Assembly (NCBI RefSeq): GCF_031679605.1
Contig: NZ_CP117522.1
Location: 8,680,001-8,744,000 of the forward strand
Direction: 5' to 3'
DNA: 64,000 nucleotides
Origin: Streptomyces luomodiensis
GTDB lineage: Bacteria > Actinomycetota > Actinomycetes > Streptomycetales > Streptomycetaceae
The notes beneath the pieces were generated by a model that saw nothing but the letters and a program-made list of their open reading frames with translations, made no database searches and was not told where the DNA came from. A program made the position numbers and the translations under genes. How positions within the stretch are numbered: the first letter of the stretch is position 1; each line of letters begins with the position of its first letter. Of the stretch, positions 41,285 through 53,100 are shown piece after piece.

Positions 41285-41500
41285 ATGACCTGGAAGGCGG
41301 AGATCGACTCCGGCCGGTGCATGGCGTCCGGCATGTGCGCCGGAATCGCCCCCGATCTGTTCGTCCTGGACGAGGAGCACGCCCGCCCGCTGGGTGCGGA
41401 GGTGCCGCGGGAGGAGCGGGTGCTGGACGCGGCGGACTCCTGTCCCGCGCTGGCGATCATCATCCGCGACGGCACGACGACCGTCGGACCGCGTCCCTGA
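41285..41500 (+). CDS. 3Fe-4S ferredoxin
   Basis: A 71-residue protein. Cys12, Cys18 and Cys53 (RCMASGMC and SCPALA) are ligands of a single 3Fe-4S cluster; the position between the first two that would be Cys in a 4Fe-4S protein is absent. ATG 41285 follows GGTGAG; GTG 41276 overlapping the P450 stop is an alternative. It should pass electrons to the P450 just upstream. No reductase gene is adjacent. Confidence 0.9.
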   Translation: MTWKAEIDSGRCMASGMCAGIAPDLFVLDEEHARPLGAEVPREERVLDAADSCPALAIIIRDGTTTVGPRP

Positions 41501-41515
41501 GCCACGCCCCTGAAA

Positions 41516-41539
41516 CCCTGGAGCCGGGGGGCTCCAGGG
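41516..41539. terminator. Terminator of the P450/ferredoxin operon
   Basis: CCCTGGAGC (41516-41524) and GCTCCAGGG (41531-41539) form a perfect stem with a CGGGGG loop, 15 bp after the ferredoxin stop. It lies between convergent genes. Confidence 0.7.
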
Positions 41540-41570
41540 CTTCGGGGGTTCGTGGCTTCAGGACCGCGAA

Positions 41571-41606
41571 GCTTCAGGGTTTTCCGGATTTCCGGGTTTC
41601 CGGGTT
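41571..41606. repeat. Short TTTCCGGG tandem repeats
   Basis: TTTCCGG starts at 41581, 41589 and 41597 (8-bp period), preceded by GCTTCAGGG (41571-41579). A second GCTTCAGGG occurs just inside the methyltransferase 3' end (41612-41620). It fills the gap between convergent genes. Confidence 0.6.
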
Positions 41607-42470
41607 TCAGGGCTTCAGGGCGACGCCCGCCCAGAAGGACACCTCTTCGTCGGTCACATCGCCGGTCTCCACCGAGGAACTGCTCTGTGCCAGGTCGGTC
41701 CGCCAGCGGTGCGGCACCTCCAGGCCCGGTTCGACCAGCTCAAGACCGGTGAAGAAGCGCGCCACCTCGTCCTTGGTGCGGATCTTCCCCTGGATGCCCC
41801 CGCTGTGGTAGATCTGCACGGTCTTCTGGGTGGCCTCGGGGTCGAAGTCCGGGGTGATGTGGCTCAGCACCAGGAAGGAGCCGGGGGCGAGGGCGTCGAC
41901 CAGCCGCTGGACGATCTCGTACGGGCCCCATTCGTCGGGGACGAAGTGCAGCAGCGAGACCAGGCTCAGCGCGACCGGCTGGGACAGGTCCAGCACCTCG
42001 GTGAGGTCGGGCGCGGCCAGGATCGAGTCGGGCTCGGTGATGTCCCCGTGCACATAGGCGGTACGCCCCTGGGGGTGGCTCTTGAGCAGGGCCTGGGCGT
42101 GGGCGAGCACGATGGGGTCGTTGTCCACGTAGACGACCCGGGACTCCGGGGCTATCCCCTGGGCGACCTCGTGCAGATTGGGCCGGGTGGGAATGCCGGT
42201 GCCGATGTCGAGGAACTGGCGGACGCCCCGCTCGGCGGCGAGGAAGCGGATCGCGCGGTGCATCCAGGCTCGGTTGGTCCGCGCGGCGATCATGACACCC
42301 GGCCACAGGCCGAGCACCTTGGCGGCGGCCTCACGGTCGGCGACGTAGTTGTCCTTGCCGCCCAGGAAGTAGTCGTACATCCGGGCGCTGTGCGGTCGCC
42401 CCTGGTTGAGGGGGGTGTTGGGGGGCTCCGGCCCGCTTCCGGTCTGGGATGCTACCCCTTGCGCGGTCAC
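41607..42470 (-). CDS. SAM-dependent methyltransferase (PF04672/DUF574 type)
   Basis: A 287-residue protein; GTG 42468-42470 has GGAGGAGA. The N-terminal HSARMYDYFLGGKDNY and the SAM-binding segment FLDIGTGIPT with VVYVDNDPIV are typical of this large actinomycete family. LLHFVPDEWGP follows. Substrates of the family are mostly unknown. It converges on the ferredoxin gene and is separate from the NRPS operon, with a terminator between. Confidence 0.88.
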   Translation of the reverse strand: MTAQGVASQTGSGPEPPNTPLNQGRPHSARMYDYFLGGKDNYVADREAAAKVLGLWPGVMIAARTNRAWMHRAIRFLAAERGVRQFLDIGTGIPTRPNLHEVAQGIAPESRVVYVDNDPIVLAHAQALLKSHPQGRTAYVHGDITEPDSILAAPDLTEVLDLSQPVALSLVSLLHFVPDEWGPYEIVQRLVDALAPGSFLVLSHITPDFDPEATQKTVQIYHSGGIQGKIRTKDEVARFFTGLELVEPGLEVPHRWRTDLAQSSSSVETGDVTDEEVSFWAGVALKP

Positions 42471-42570
42471 GTGGTCTCCTCCGTATCCGGGGCGCGATCC
42501 CTCGCGCCGCGGCCGACAGTTCCCGAGATCGTAACCGCGCACCCGTGACGAGGAGTTGAGGGGCCCGGTC

Positions 42571-42598
42571 GCGGCCGGCGCCGCCACGCGCCGGCCGC
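42571..42598 (-). terminator. Terminator of the NRPS/MFS/MbtH operon
   Basis: GCGGCCGGCG (42571-42580) and CGCCGGCCGC (42589-42598) form a perfect 10-bp stem with an 8-nt loop, 18 bp after the MbtH stop on the minus strand. Confidence 0.65.
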
Positions 42599-42615
42599 GC
42601 CGCCTCAGCGCCCCG

Positions 42616-42819
42616 TCAGGAGGCCACGCCGTCCATGCGTTCGCGCAGGCTGCGCGGCCGCATGTCGGTCCACACCTCGTCGACGTACGCGGAGCACTCG
42701 TCCTTGGTGCCCTCCTTGCCGACGGGGTGCCAGCCCTCGGGCACGTCGAGGTCGGCGGGCCACAGCGAGTACTGGTCCTCGTCGTTGCGCAGCACCTGGT
42801 AGCGGGCGTTGTCGTCCAT
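42616..42819 (-). CDS. MbtH-like NRPS helper protein
   Basis: A 67-residue protein with all family hallmarks: NDEDQYSLWP, VPEGWHPVGKEG, C at the usual place, and VWTDMRPRSL. MbtH proteins bind adenylation domains and are needed for their folding or activity. A GGAGAGG site precedes the ATG. It follows the MFS gene by 83 bp and belongs to the NRPS operon. Confidence 0.95.
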   Translation of the reverse strand: MDDNARYQVLRNDEDQYSLWPADLDVPEGWHPVGKEGTKDECSAYVDEVWTDMRPRSLRERMDGVAS

Positions 42820-42902
42820 GGTCGGTCGGTTCCTCTCCTAGGAGTGATCTCGGATGTCGGGTCGAGCAGAGGGCCGGGCAGCGGATGGGGCGGACCTGAC
42901 GG

Positions 42903-44162
42903 TCAGTCGGCGGCCACGGGCTGCCGCCCGGTCTCATGGCCCCGGGCCAGGGTGCGCAGGCTCGGGCTGACGGTGGCCAGGACGGCCGCGGTGGCCATCC
43001 CGGCCGAGCAGAGCAGGATCGCCCGGCCGCCCGGCAGGAGCTGGGCGAGCGACCCGCCCAGCGCGGGACCCGCCGCGCCCGCGGCCCCGCAGGCCAGGAC
43101 GAGGGTGCTGGTGAGCCTGCCGCGCAGCTCGTCCGGGGTGCGCAGCAGCTGGTCCGTCATGATGGCGGTGTTCGCCGCCGGCGGGAACATCGCCATCAGG
43201 GCGAACAGCACCCCGATCGGATAGCCGCTGTCCACCAGCACGGTGACCGGGGCGAGCACGGCCAGGGCCCAGAACACCGCGACGATGGCGCCGTAGGGGC
43301 CCAGCCGCCGGTGGGTCACGGGCGCCGTCAGCGCGCCGAGCACCCCGCCCACCCCGAGCATCGCCGCCATCACACCGACCTCCCCGGAGGGCACCCCCCT
43401 GGACTCGGCGACCACGATGACGACGAGGTAGAAGGCGCTGAAGAACAGGTTGAGCACCACCGCGCACAGCACCGTGACCCGGATCCGGGGCTCCCGCCAC
43501 ACCCAGCGCAGCCCGGCCAGCGCCTCACCGACGAGCGGGCCCGCCCCGCCGGCGGGCCGCTCGCGCCGGGGCAGCCGGACGAAGAGCAGCGCGACGAAGG
43601 AGAGCGTGTGCGTCACGGTGTCCACCAGGAAGGGCACGAACCGTCCCACGGCGAAGAGGAATCCGCCGGTGGCGGTGCCCGCCAGCTGGCCCATCGAGGC
43701 GCGGGCGGTGTTCATCGCCACCGCCGTGGGCAGCTGCTCGTCCGCCACCAGGGCCGGCAGCGACGCGCTCTCCGCCGGTTCGAAGAGCGCCGCGCTCGCC
43801 CCGAACACGGCCGCCACGACCACCATGTGCCAGACCGCGGCGGCGCCGGACCACACGGCGACCACCAGGCTGAGGGCGGCGGCCGCCTGGGCGGCCTCAC
43901 AGCCCAGCATGATCGCCTTGCGGTCGTAGCGGTCCACCAGGACACCCGCCGGGAGCCCCGTCACCAGCTGTGCGGCGGCGACGGTGCCCATGACCAGACC
44001 GGAGGCGGCGCCCGAGCCGGTGAGCGCGAGGACCAGCAGCGGAAACGCGATCGCCGTCGCGTGGAAGCCGAACTCCGACAGCGCCTGACCGCCCCACAGC
44101 AGCCGGTAGCCCCGGTTGCGCGACAGCGGGACCGGTTCGGACACCGGCGCGGCCGCGGTCAT
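42903..44162 (-). CDS. MFS exporter (EntS/MFS_3 type) of the NRPS operon
   Basis: A 419-residue protein with about 12 membrane helices. The N-terminus ([20 protein letters not shown]) and the motif A-like loop [13 protein letters not shown] are typical of the MFS_3 group that exports siderophores and peptides. ATG 44160-44162 overlaps the NRPS stop TGA, so the two are translationally coupled. It most likely exports the peptide product. Confidence 0.92.
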   Translation of the reverse strand: MTAAAPVSEPVPLSRNRGYRLLWGGQALSEFGFHATAIAFPLLVLALTGSGAASGLVMGTVAAAQLVTGLPAGVLVDRYDRKAIMLGCEAAQAAAALSLVVAVWSGAAAVWHMVVVAAVFGASAALFEPAESASLPALVADEQLPTAVAMNTARASMGQLAGTATGGFLFAVGRFVPFLVDTVTHTLSFVALLFVRLPRRERPAGGAGPLVGEALAGLRWVWREPRIRVTVLCAVVLNLFFSAFYLVVIVVAESRGVPSGEVGVMAAMLGVGGVLGALTAPVTHRRLGPYGAIVAVFWALAVLAPVTVLVDSGYPIGVLFALMAMFPPAANTAIMTDQLLRTPDELRGRLTSTLVLACGAAGAAGPALGGSLAQLLPGGRAILLCSAGMATAAVLATVSPSLRTLARGHETGRQPVAAD

Positions 44163-47100
44163 ACGGCACCCCGGCAGTCGTCGGCGATCGCGCGCAGCGC
44201 CGCCGCGAAGTCGCCGGCCACCGCCTCCACGGTCGCCCTGTCGTGCACATCGGGGCGGTAGTGCCAGGTGAAACCGAGCCGGCCGTCCTGCACCGCGCCC
44301 ACCACCTCCAGCAGGTGGGAACCGCCCTCGCGCGGGTCGTGGTCCTGGCCGAACGACCCGTGCTCGGCGTGCACCAGACCACCCTGGGCCCGTGCCGACC
44401 GGGCGTCCCACTGGCCCAGGTAGTTGAAGACGATCTGCGGCCCGGCGCCGTCGCGGGACAGCCGCTCGCGCAGCTCGGGCGGGCCGAAGGCGCGCAGCGC
44501 CCCGAAGCCGAAGCCGTTGCCGGGGACGGTCCGCAGCCGCCGCCGGACCGACTTGACCAGACCGCGCCAGTCGGCCGGCCCGCCGTCGGGCAGGTCCGGC
44601 AGCTCGAAGGAGACCGGATACATCGTGGTGAACCAGCCCACCGTACGGGAGAGGTCGACACCCTCCAGGACGTCCTCCTCGCGCCCGTGCCCCTCCAGCT
44701 CCACGAAGACCCGGTTCCGGCCCGTCCAGCGGGACAGCGCCGGCGCGAGGGCGGCGAGCAGCACATCGTTGATCCGGGTGCGGTAGGCGGTGGGCGCCGC
44801 GCGCAGCAGCGCCTCGGTGTCCCGCTGGCCGAGCGCGACCGCCACCGTACGGGTGGCTGCCCCCGGCGCGGCCACCTGGTGGTCGACCGGCAGCGGCGGG
44901 GCGTCGAGGGCCGCGCACCAGTGGTCGGCCTCATGGTCCAGGGCGCCGCCCGCGACATGGTCCGCCAGCCGCCGCGCCCAGTTGAGGAACGCGGTGGTCC
45001 TGGGGCCCAGGTCCACCGGTTCGCCCCGCACGCCCTGCTGATAGGCCAGGTCCAGATCGTCCAGCAGGATCCGCCAGGACACCCCGTCGATGACCAGGTG
45101 GTGCGCGGTCAGGAAGAGGAACGGCCGCCGCGCCCCGCCGAAGCGGAACAGCGCGGCCTTCAGCAGCGGCCCGCGGCCGAGGTCGAAGCCCGCGTGGAGC
45201 GCGTCGGCCACCCGCTCCATCGCCGCGTCCGCCTCCCGCGCCGGCAGACCGGACAGGTCGTGGCGGTCCAGGACGGCGGTGTCCGCCCCCGGCTCGGGGA
45301 CGTGACCGCGCCACTCGCCGCCGTCCTCGGTGAACCGGGTGCGCAGCGCGTCATGGTGGACCAGGAGCGCGGCCAGCGCCCCTTCCAGCGCCTCCTCGTC
45401 CGGTTCCCGGTGCAGCTCCAGCAGGGTGGACTGGTTGAAGTGGTGCGGATTGACGGTGTGGGTGGCGAAGAACCAGCGCTGGATCGGGGTCAGCGGCAGC
45501 GCCCCGGTCACCGGCTCCGCACCGCCCTCGTCCCGCTCGGCGGTGGCCACGGTGGCCAGCGCGGCCACCGACTGATGGGTGAACAGGTCCTTGGTGGTCA
45601 GCCGGAGCCCGGCCTGGCGGGCGCGGGAGACCACCTGGATGCTGAGGATGGAGTCCCCGCCGAGGTCGAAGAAGTTGTCCTCCACGCCCACCCGTTCCAG
45701 GCCGAGCACATCCGCCCAGACGGCCGCGATCCGGCGCTCCATCGGGGTGCGCGGGGCGACATGGCCCGCTCCGGAGGAGGCCGGCGCCGGGTCCGGGTCG
45801 GGCAGGGCCCGGCGGTCGACCTTGCCATGGGCCGTCAGCGGCAGGGAGTCCAGGGTGGCGAACGCCGAGGGCACCATGTGGGACGGGAGGGTCCGCCGCA
45901 GATGGTCGCGGAGCGCGGCGGCGGTCGGCGCGCCGCCCGGCGCCGGGACGACATAGCCCACCAGCCGCTTCCCGCCCAGGGGCTGCTCCGACGTCGCGGC
46001 GGTCCGCCGTACGGCGACCACCGCTTCCCGCACGTCCGGGGCGCGCCGCAGCGCGCTCTCCACCTCGCCGAGTTCGATCCGGAAGCCCCGCACCTTGACC
46101 TGGTCGTCGGCCCGGCCCAGGAACCTCAACTCACCGTCGCCGGTCCACCGCACCACATCGCCGGTGCGGTACATCCGGCCGCCCGCGGGGCCGAACGGAT
46201 CGGCCACGAACCGCGCCGCGGTCAGCCCCGGACGGCCCAGATAGCCCCGCGCCAGACCCGCGCCCGCCACATACAGCTCCCCGGCCACGCCCACCGGCAC
46301 CGGGCGCAGCGCCTCGTCCAGCACATAGACCCGGGTGTTGGGGATCGGCCGGCCGATCGGCGGCGCCCCCGACCCGGCGGTCAGCGGCTCGGACCAGGTG
46401 CTCACCACCGTGGCCTCGGTCGGGCCGTAGGAGTTGACCAGCCGCCGGCCCGGGGCCCAGCGGTCCACCAGCTCGGCGGAGCAGGTGTCGCCGCCGACGA
46501 TCAGGGTCCGCAGATCCGGCAGCTTTGGGCACGCCGCCTCGTCCAGGGTGGCCAGCGCCGCCGGGGGGATCAGCGCATGGGTGATCCGCTGCCCGCCGAG
46601 CACCTCGGCCAGCCGCTCGCCCAGCAGCGGGCCCTCGTCACCGATCACCAGCGCCGCGCCGGCGGGCAGCGAGACGCACAGCTCCAGCACGGCGGCGTCG
46701 AAGCTCGGGGAGGAGAACTGGAGCACCCGGTCCCCGGCCCGCACGCCGTAGTGCGCGGCCGCGGCGGCCGCGAAGCTCGCCAGCCCCGCATGGGTGACCA
46801 CGACCGCCTTGGGCACTCCGGTGGACCCGGAGGTGTAGATGACGTACGCCGGGTGGTCCGGCGTCAGGCCACGGCCGGGCGGCGGCCCGGCCGGGCCGTC
46901 CTCGACCCAGACCGAGGCCGTGTCGTCGAGCACCACCGAGGGCGCGGCGTCCTGGAGCATGAACGCCACCCGCTCCTTCGGATAGCCGGGGTCGACCGGC
47001 AGGAACGCGCCGCCCGCCTTCACCACGGCCAGCTGCGCCACCAGCATCTCCACCGAACGCGGCAGCACCAGTGCCACCAGCCGCTCCGGGCCCACACCCC

Positions 47101-50100
47101 GGCCGATCAGCCGGTGCGCCAGCCGGTTCGCGGCCGTCTCCAGCTCGGCGAAGGTCAGATCGCCCTTCCCGTACCGCACGGCCGTGGCGTCCGGGGAGAG
47201 CGCCACCTGCCGCTCGAACAGCTCGCGCAGCGTGGCCGGCGCCACCTCCCGCCGGGTGTCGTTCCACTCGACCAGGGTGCGCCGCAGCTCGGCCGGGGTG
47301 GCCAGCGGCAGCGCGCCCACCGGCCGCCGCGGATCCACGGCGATCCCGGCGAGCAGCGCGCCGAGGGCGGTGCCCATCCGCGCCACGGTCGGGGCGTCGA
47401 ACAGATCGGTGCTGTAGCCGATCAGCCCGCGCAGCACGCCCCCCTCGCCCTCGGCGAACTCGAAGGTGAGGTCGAAGCTGGCGGTGTCGGTCTCCAGCTC
47501 CACGTCCGTCAGCTCCAGACCGGGCAGGTCCAGCGCCCGGCCCGGGGCGTTCTGGAGCACCACCATCGCCTGGAACAGCGGTGTCCGGCTGGCGTCGCGG
47601 GCCGGCCGCACCTCGTCCACCACCCGCTCGAACGGCACCGCCTGATGGGCGAAGGCGTCCAGGACGGTGCCGCGCACCTCGGCCAGGAAGTCGTCGAAAC
47701 GGGCGCGCGGATCGACCGTGGAGCGCAGCACCAGGGTGTTGACGAAGAACCCGATCAGCCGCTCGACCTCGGCGCGCTCCCGCCCCGAGGTGACGGTGCC
47801 CACGGCGATGTCGCGCCCGCCCGACAGCCGGGCCAGCAGGATCTGGGCCGCCGCCACCAGCGTCATGAACAAGGTGGTGCCCCGGGCCTGCCCGAACTCC
47901 CGCAAGAGCCGGACCACCTCGGCGGGGACGGTGAACTCCACGGTCGCGCCGTATCGCGTCCGCACCGCGGGCCGGGGCCGGTCGGTGGGCAGCTCCAGCG
48001 GTGGTACATCTGCCAACTGGCGTTTCCAGTAAGCCAGTTGCTCTTCGGCGCGGAGGGCGGTGAGCTCGGCGCGCTGCCAGTGGGCGAAGTCCGCGTAATG
48101 CACCGGCAGCGGTGGCAGCGCCGCCGGCTCGCCGCTCAGCGCCGCCCGGTACAGCTCCCGCAGATCGCCGAGGAGCACACCGGTGGACCAGCCGTCGGTG
48201 ATGATGTGGTGCAGCGTCAGGCTCAGGACGTGTTCCCGGGCGCCCAGCCGGATCAGCCCGGTCCGCAGCAGCGGGCCGCGCCGCAGGTCGAACGGGCGGG
48301 CCCGGTCGTACGCCAGCAGCGCCAGCAGCTCCGCCTCCCGCTCGGGGGCGGACAGATGGGACAGGTCCAGCGGGTCGAGCCGGATCTCCCCCGGCTCGTG
48401 CACGATCTGCACCCCGCGGCCGTCCACCGTGTCGAAGGTGGTCCGCAGCGACTCGTGCCGGGCCACCAGCGCGGTCAGCGCCGCGCCGAGCGCCGCCACG
48501 TCGAGGGTGCCGCGCATCCGCAGCGCGAGCGGGGTGATGTACTCGGCGCTGTCCGGTGCGTAGGAGTCCAGGAACCACAGCCGTTGCTGGGGGTACGACA
48601 GCGGCAGCTCGGCGTCCCGGTCCACCGGTGTGATCGGGGCGGGCCGGTCCGCGCCCCGGCCGTCCGCGCCGGCGAGCGCCTCGGCCAGGGCGGCGACCGT
48701 GGGATGGGTGAACACCAGCCGGGGCGACAGCTCCACCCCGAAGACCTCCCGCAGCCGCGAGGTGAGCCGGATGGACAGGATCGAGTCGCCGCCGAGTTCG
48801 AAGAAGTCGTCCCCGGCGCCGACGCGCGCCACCTGGAGCACCTCGGCCCAGACCGCCGCCACCGTCCGCTCGGCCCCCTCGCGCGGCTCGCGGTAGGGCG
48901 CGCGGCGCGATCCGAGAGCCGCCGGGTCCGGTGCGGGCAGCGCCGCGCGGTCCAGCTTCCCGGTGGGGCCGAGCGGCAGCGCGTCCAGCGGGACGACGGC
49001 GGACGGCACCATGTAGTCCGGCAGCCGGGCCGCGGCGTACGCGCGCAGCCGCGCACCGTCCACCGTGGCCCCGGCACCGGCCACCGCGTAGGCCACCAGC
49101 CGCTTCCCGCCGGGCCGGTCCTCCCGGGCCACCACCGCGACATCCGCCACGTCCGGATGCCCGGCCAGCACCCCCTCCACCTCGCCGGGTTCGATCCGGA
49201 AGCCACGGATCTTGACCTGGTCGTCGGCGCGGCCGAGGAATTCCACCGTGCCGTCCGGCCGCCGGCGCGCCAGGTCGCCGGTGCGGTACATCCGCTCCCC
49301 GGCGGGCCCGTACGGATCGGCGAGGAAGGCGGCGGCGGTCGGGCCGGGGCGGCCGAGATAGCCACGCGCCACCCCCTCACCGGCGATGAACAGCTCCCCG
49401 ACCACCCCCGGGGGAACCATCCGCAGCCGCGCGTCCAGGACGTGGACCCGCATGTTGTCCAGCGGCCGGCCGATCGGCACCACCTCGGGCACCGTATCGG
49501 CGCGGGACATCGGATACGACGTGGCGAAGGTCGTGGTCTCGGTCGGTCCGTACCCGTCCACCACGGTCAGCCCGGGGCAGTGCGCCAGCACCCGGCGCAC
49601 CGCCGCCGCCGGCACCACATCGCCGCCCGTCCACACCTCGCGCAGCCCCGCGAAGCAGTCCGGCGCGTCCTGCGCCAGCAGCCGGAACAGCCCGGCGGTC
49701 AGCCACAGCCCGGTCACCCCCTGCTCGGCCACCAGCCGGCGCACCGCCGTGGCGTCCAGCTCGCCGGGTGCCACCACCACCCGGCCGCCGTTCAGCAGCG
49801 GCACCCACATCTCGTAGGTGGCGGCGTCGAACGCCACCGGCGAGTGCATCGCCACCCGTTCGTGCCCGCCGCCGGTGAAGGCGCGGTCGAGGGCGAGCGC
49901 CGCCACATCGCGCTGGCGCACCCCCACGGCCTTCGGCACCCCGGTCGACCCGGAGGTGAACATCACATACGCCAGCTGGTCCCGGTGCACCGGCACCGCG
50001 GGCGCCGCCGGCCCGCCCTGCCGCGCGGCGGCCACCTCCTCGCGCGTCAGCACGACCGCGGCGCCCGCCTGGTCCAGCAGCGCCCGCCGCCGGTCGCGCG

Positions 50101-53100
50101 GGGCGCGGGCGTCCACCGGTACGTACACCCCGCCGGCCCTGACCACCGCCAGCTGGGCCACGACCAGTTCCACCGACCGGTCCATCAGCAGCGCCACCCG
50201 GTCCTCCGGCCGCACCCCGGCGCGCACCAGGTGCCCGGCCAGCCGGCCCGACCAGTCGTCGAGTTCGGCGTAGCCGAGCGAGGTGGCGCCGTCGGTGACG
50301 GCGACGGCGTCCGGGGCGCGCCGGACCCGCTCGGCGAACAGCTCGGCCGGCGAACCCTGCGGCAGCGGCCGGGCGGTGGCGTTCCACTCGGCCGCCGCCC
50401 GCAGCCGCTCCGCCTCCGTCAGCAGCGGCAGCTCGTCCAGACACCGCCCGGCGCCGTCCGCGATCCCGGTCAGCAGCGTCCGGAGATGGGCCGCCGCCCG
50501 CTCCACCGTGGCCGCGTCGAACAGCGCCGGATCGTAGGCGATGTCGAAGCCCAGCCGGTCGCCGAGATAGGCGCGCAGACACAGCGGGAAGCTGGTGGAG
50601 TCCTCGGCCCGCACCTCGCGGACGACGATCCCGGCACCGGCCGCCGACGCCTCGTCGAACGGGTAGTTCTCGAACACCACCAAGCTCTCGAAGAGCGCCT
50701 CACCGGCCGGGAGCGGGCTTAAGCCCTGGATGCGGGGGAGCGCGACGAAGTCGAAGCGGCGCGCCTCGCTCTGCTGCTCCTGGAGCTCCCGCAGCCACTC
50801 CACGACCTCACGGCCGCCGTCCGCCACGGTCCGGGTGGGGACCGTGTTGATGAACATGCCGACCATCGTCTCCACGCCCGGCAGCCCGTCCGGACGGCCC
50901 GAGACGGTGGTGCCGAACACCACGTCGCGCTCACCGCCGTACCGCGCCAGCAGCAGCGCCCACGCCCCCTGCACCACTGTGTTGACCGTCAGCCCGCCGC
51001 CGCGCGCCGTCCGACGCAGCCGGTCGGATACCGCCTCGGTCAGCTCCAGCCGGGTCAGCGCGGTGGAGGTGGTGCGGTGCGCCTCCCGGGGCGGCCGGTC
51101 GTACGGCAGCGGCGTGCGGGCCCCGAACCCCGCCAGCACCCCGGCCCAGTGCCGCTCCGCCCGCTCCTGGTCCCGCCCCCGCAGCCAGCCGAGGAAGTCC
51201 CGGAAGGGCCGGCGCGCGGGCGGCCGGGGCGTCAGCCCGGCGACCAGGGCCGCATAGGTCTCGCACACCTCGGCGAAGACCTGCCCGGTGCTCCAGCCGT
51301 CGAGCATCAGATGGTGCGCGGTCCACACCAGCATGACCTCGTCCTCGGGGAGCCGGGCCACCGCGATCCGGCTCAGCGGGGCCGAGGTGAGCTCCATCCC
51401 GGCGGCCCGGTCCGCGTCCAGCAGCCGGCGCAGCGCCTCCTCCCGCGCGGGCGGTGTCAGTTCCCGCCAGTCCAGCCGGGCGGTGGGCAGGGCGGCCCGC
51501 CGGTGGACGACCTGGACGGGCTCGGCGAGCCCCTCCCAGCGGACGGAGCTGCGCAGGCCCGGCGTACGGTCCACCACCCGCTGCCAGGCGGCCGCGAAGG
51601 CGTCCGGGTCGGCGATCCCGCCGATCCGGATCGCGATCTGGTCGAGGTAGGCGCCACCGGTGTCCACCAGACCGTGGAAGAGCATGCCGGCCTGGAGCGG
51701 GGTCAGCGGGTAGATGTCCTCCACCGCGCCGCCGTCCCCGGCGATCAGATCCACCTGGCGCTGGTCGAGCCGGGCGAGCGGGAAGTCGGAGGGGGTGCGC
51801 CCGCCGGCGCCGGGCTCCGCGCAGTGCGCGACGATCTCCCGCAGCGCGGCCAGAGTGTCCTCCGCGAGCCGGCGCACGGTCGCCTCGTCGTACATCCGGG
51901 CCGGATAGCTCCAGCCCAGTTCCAGCCGGCCGTCCTGGACCGCGCCGGTGACCTCCAGCAGGCAGGGGCGGGTCTCCTCGGGCGGGGCGTCCTGGCCGGT
52001 CACCGGGAGGGCGGCGCGGTACAGGCCCGGGACCGCACCGGCGTCGTCCCCGGCCACGTCCCACTGGCCGTGGTAGTTGAAGACGACCTGCGGTGACGGG
52101 CCGTCGGCAAGCTCCCCGGCCGGGGAACCCTCGGGGGCCAGGTGGCGCAGCGCTCCGTGGCCGATCCCGTGGTGCGGGACGGCCCGCAGCTGCTCCTTGA
52201 CGGACCGCAGGGTCTCGCGCCACCCCGCCTCGGCGTCGACGGTCAGCGCCAGGGGGTACTCGGCGGTGAACCAGCCGACGGTGCGGGACAGGTCCAGGTC
52301 CTCGAAGAGATCCTCGCGGCCGTGTCCCTCGACCCCGATCAGCGCGGTGTTCCCGCCGGTCCAGCGCACCAGGGTCCGGCCGAGCGCGCCGAGCAGCACG
52401 TCGTCGATCCGCGTCCGGTAGACCCCGGGGACCGCGCGCAGCAGCGCCTCGGTCTCGGCGCGGCCGAGGACCGTGGTGACCGTGGCCGCCGTGCCATGGG
52501 TGTTGGGGCCCTCGCGGTCGACGGGGAGCGCGGCGGGCGCGGCGCGCGCGACGTCCCGCCAGTACGCCAGGTCGCCGTCGAACCCGCCGGAGCGCACATG
52601 GTCCGCCAGCCGGGCGGCCCACCGGGTGAAGGCGGTGCTCGCCGGGGGCAGGGCGGGAGCGCCACCGGCGGCGGCGCTCCGGTAGGCGGTCTGCAGATCG
52701 CCGAGGAGGACGCGCCAGGACACGCCGTCCACCACCAGGTGGTGTGCGGTGATCAGCAATTCGGGCGGCCGCTTGGGCCCGAAGGTGAACAGCAGCACCC
52801 GCAGCACGGCCCCCTCGCCGATGTCCAGCCCGGTCTGCGCGCCGACCGTGGCCTCGGCCACGGCGGCGGCGCGTGCCGCCTCCGCCAGCCCGGACAGCTC
52901 GTACCGCTCCAGGACGCCGGCGGGGGCGGCGGGCAGGACCTCCTGGTACCACCGCCCGTCGACGGCCAGGAAGCGGGTGCGCAGCGCCGCGTGCTGCGCC
53001 ACCAGGGCGTCCACCGCCTGCCGCAGGGCGGCCTCGTCGAGGTCGCCGGTGAGCTGGAGCCGGTGGCTCATGGTGAAGTGGTGCCGGTCGCCGGGGCGCC

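Noticed and set aside
44243..50722. Long plus-strand open frames opposite the NRPS (also 54380-58801 and 59084-63496)
   Set aside because: They are mirror frames caused by high GC codon bias; they lack domains and run antisense to clear NRPS domains.
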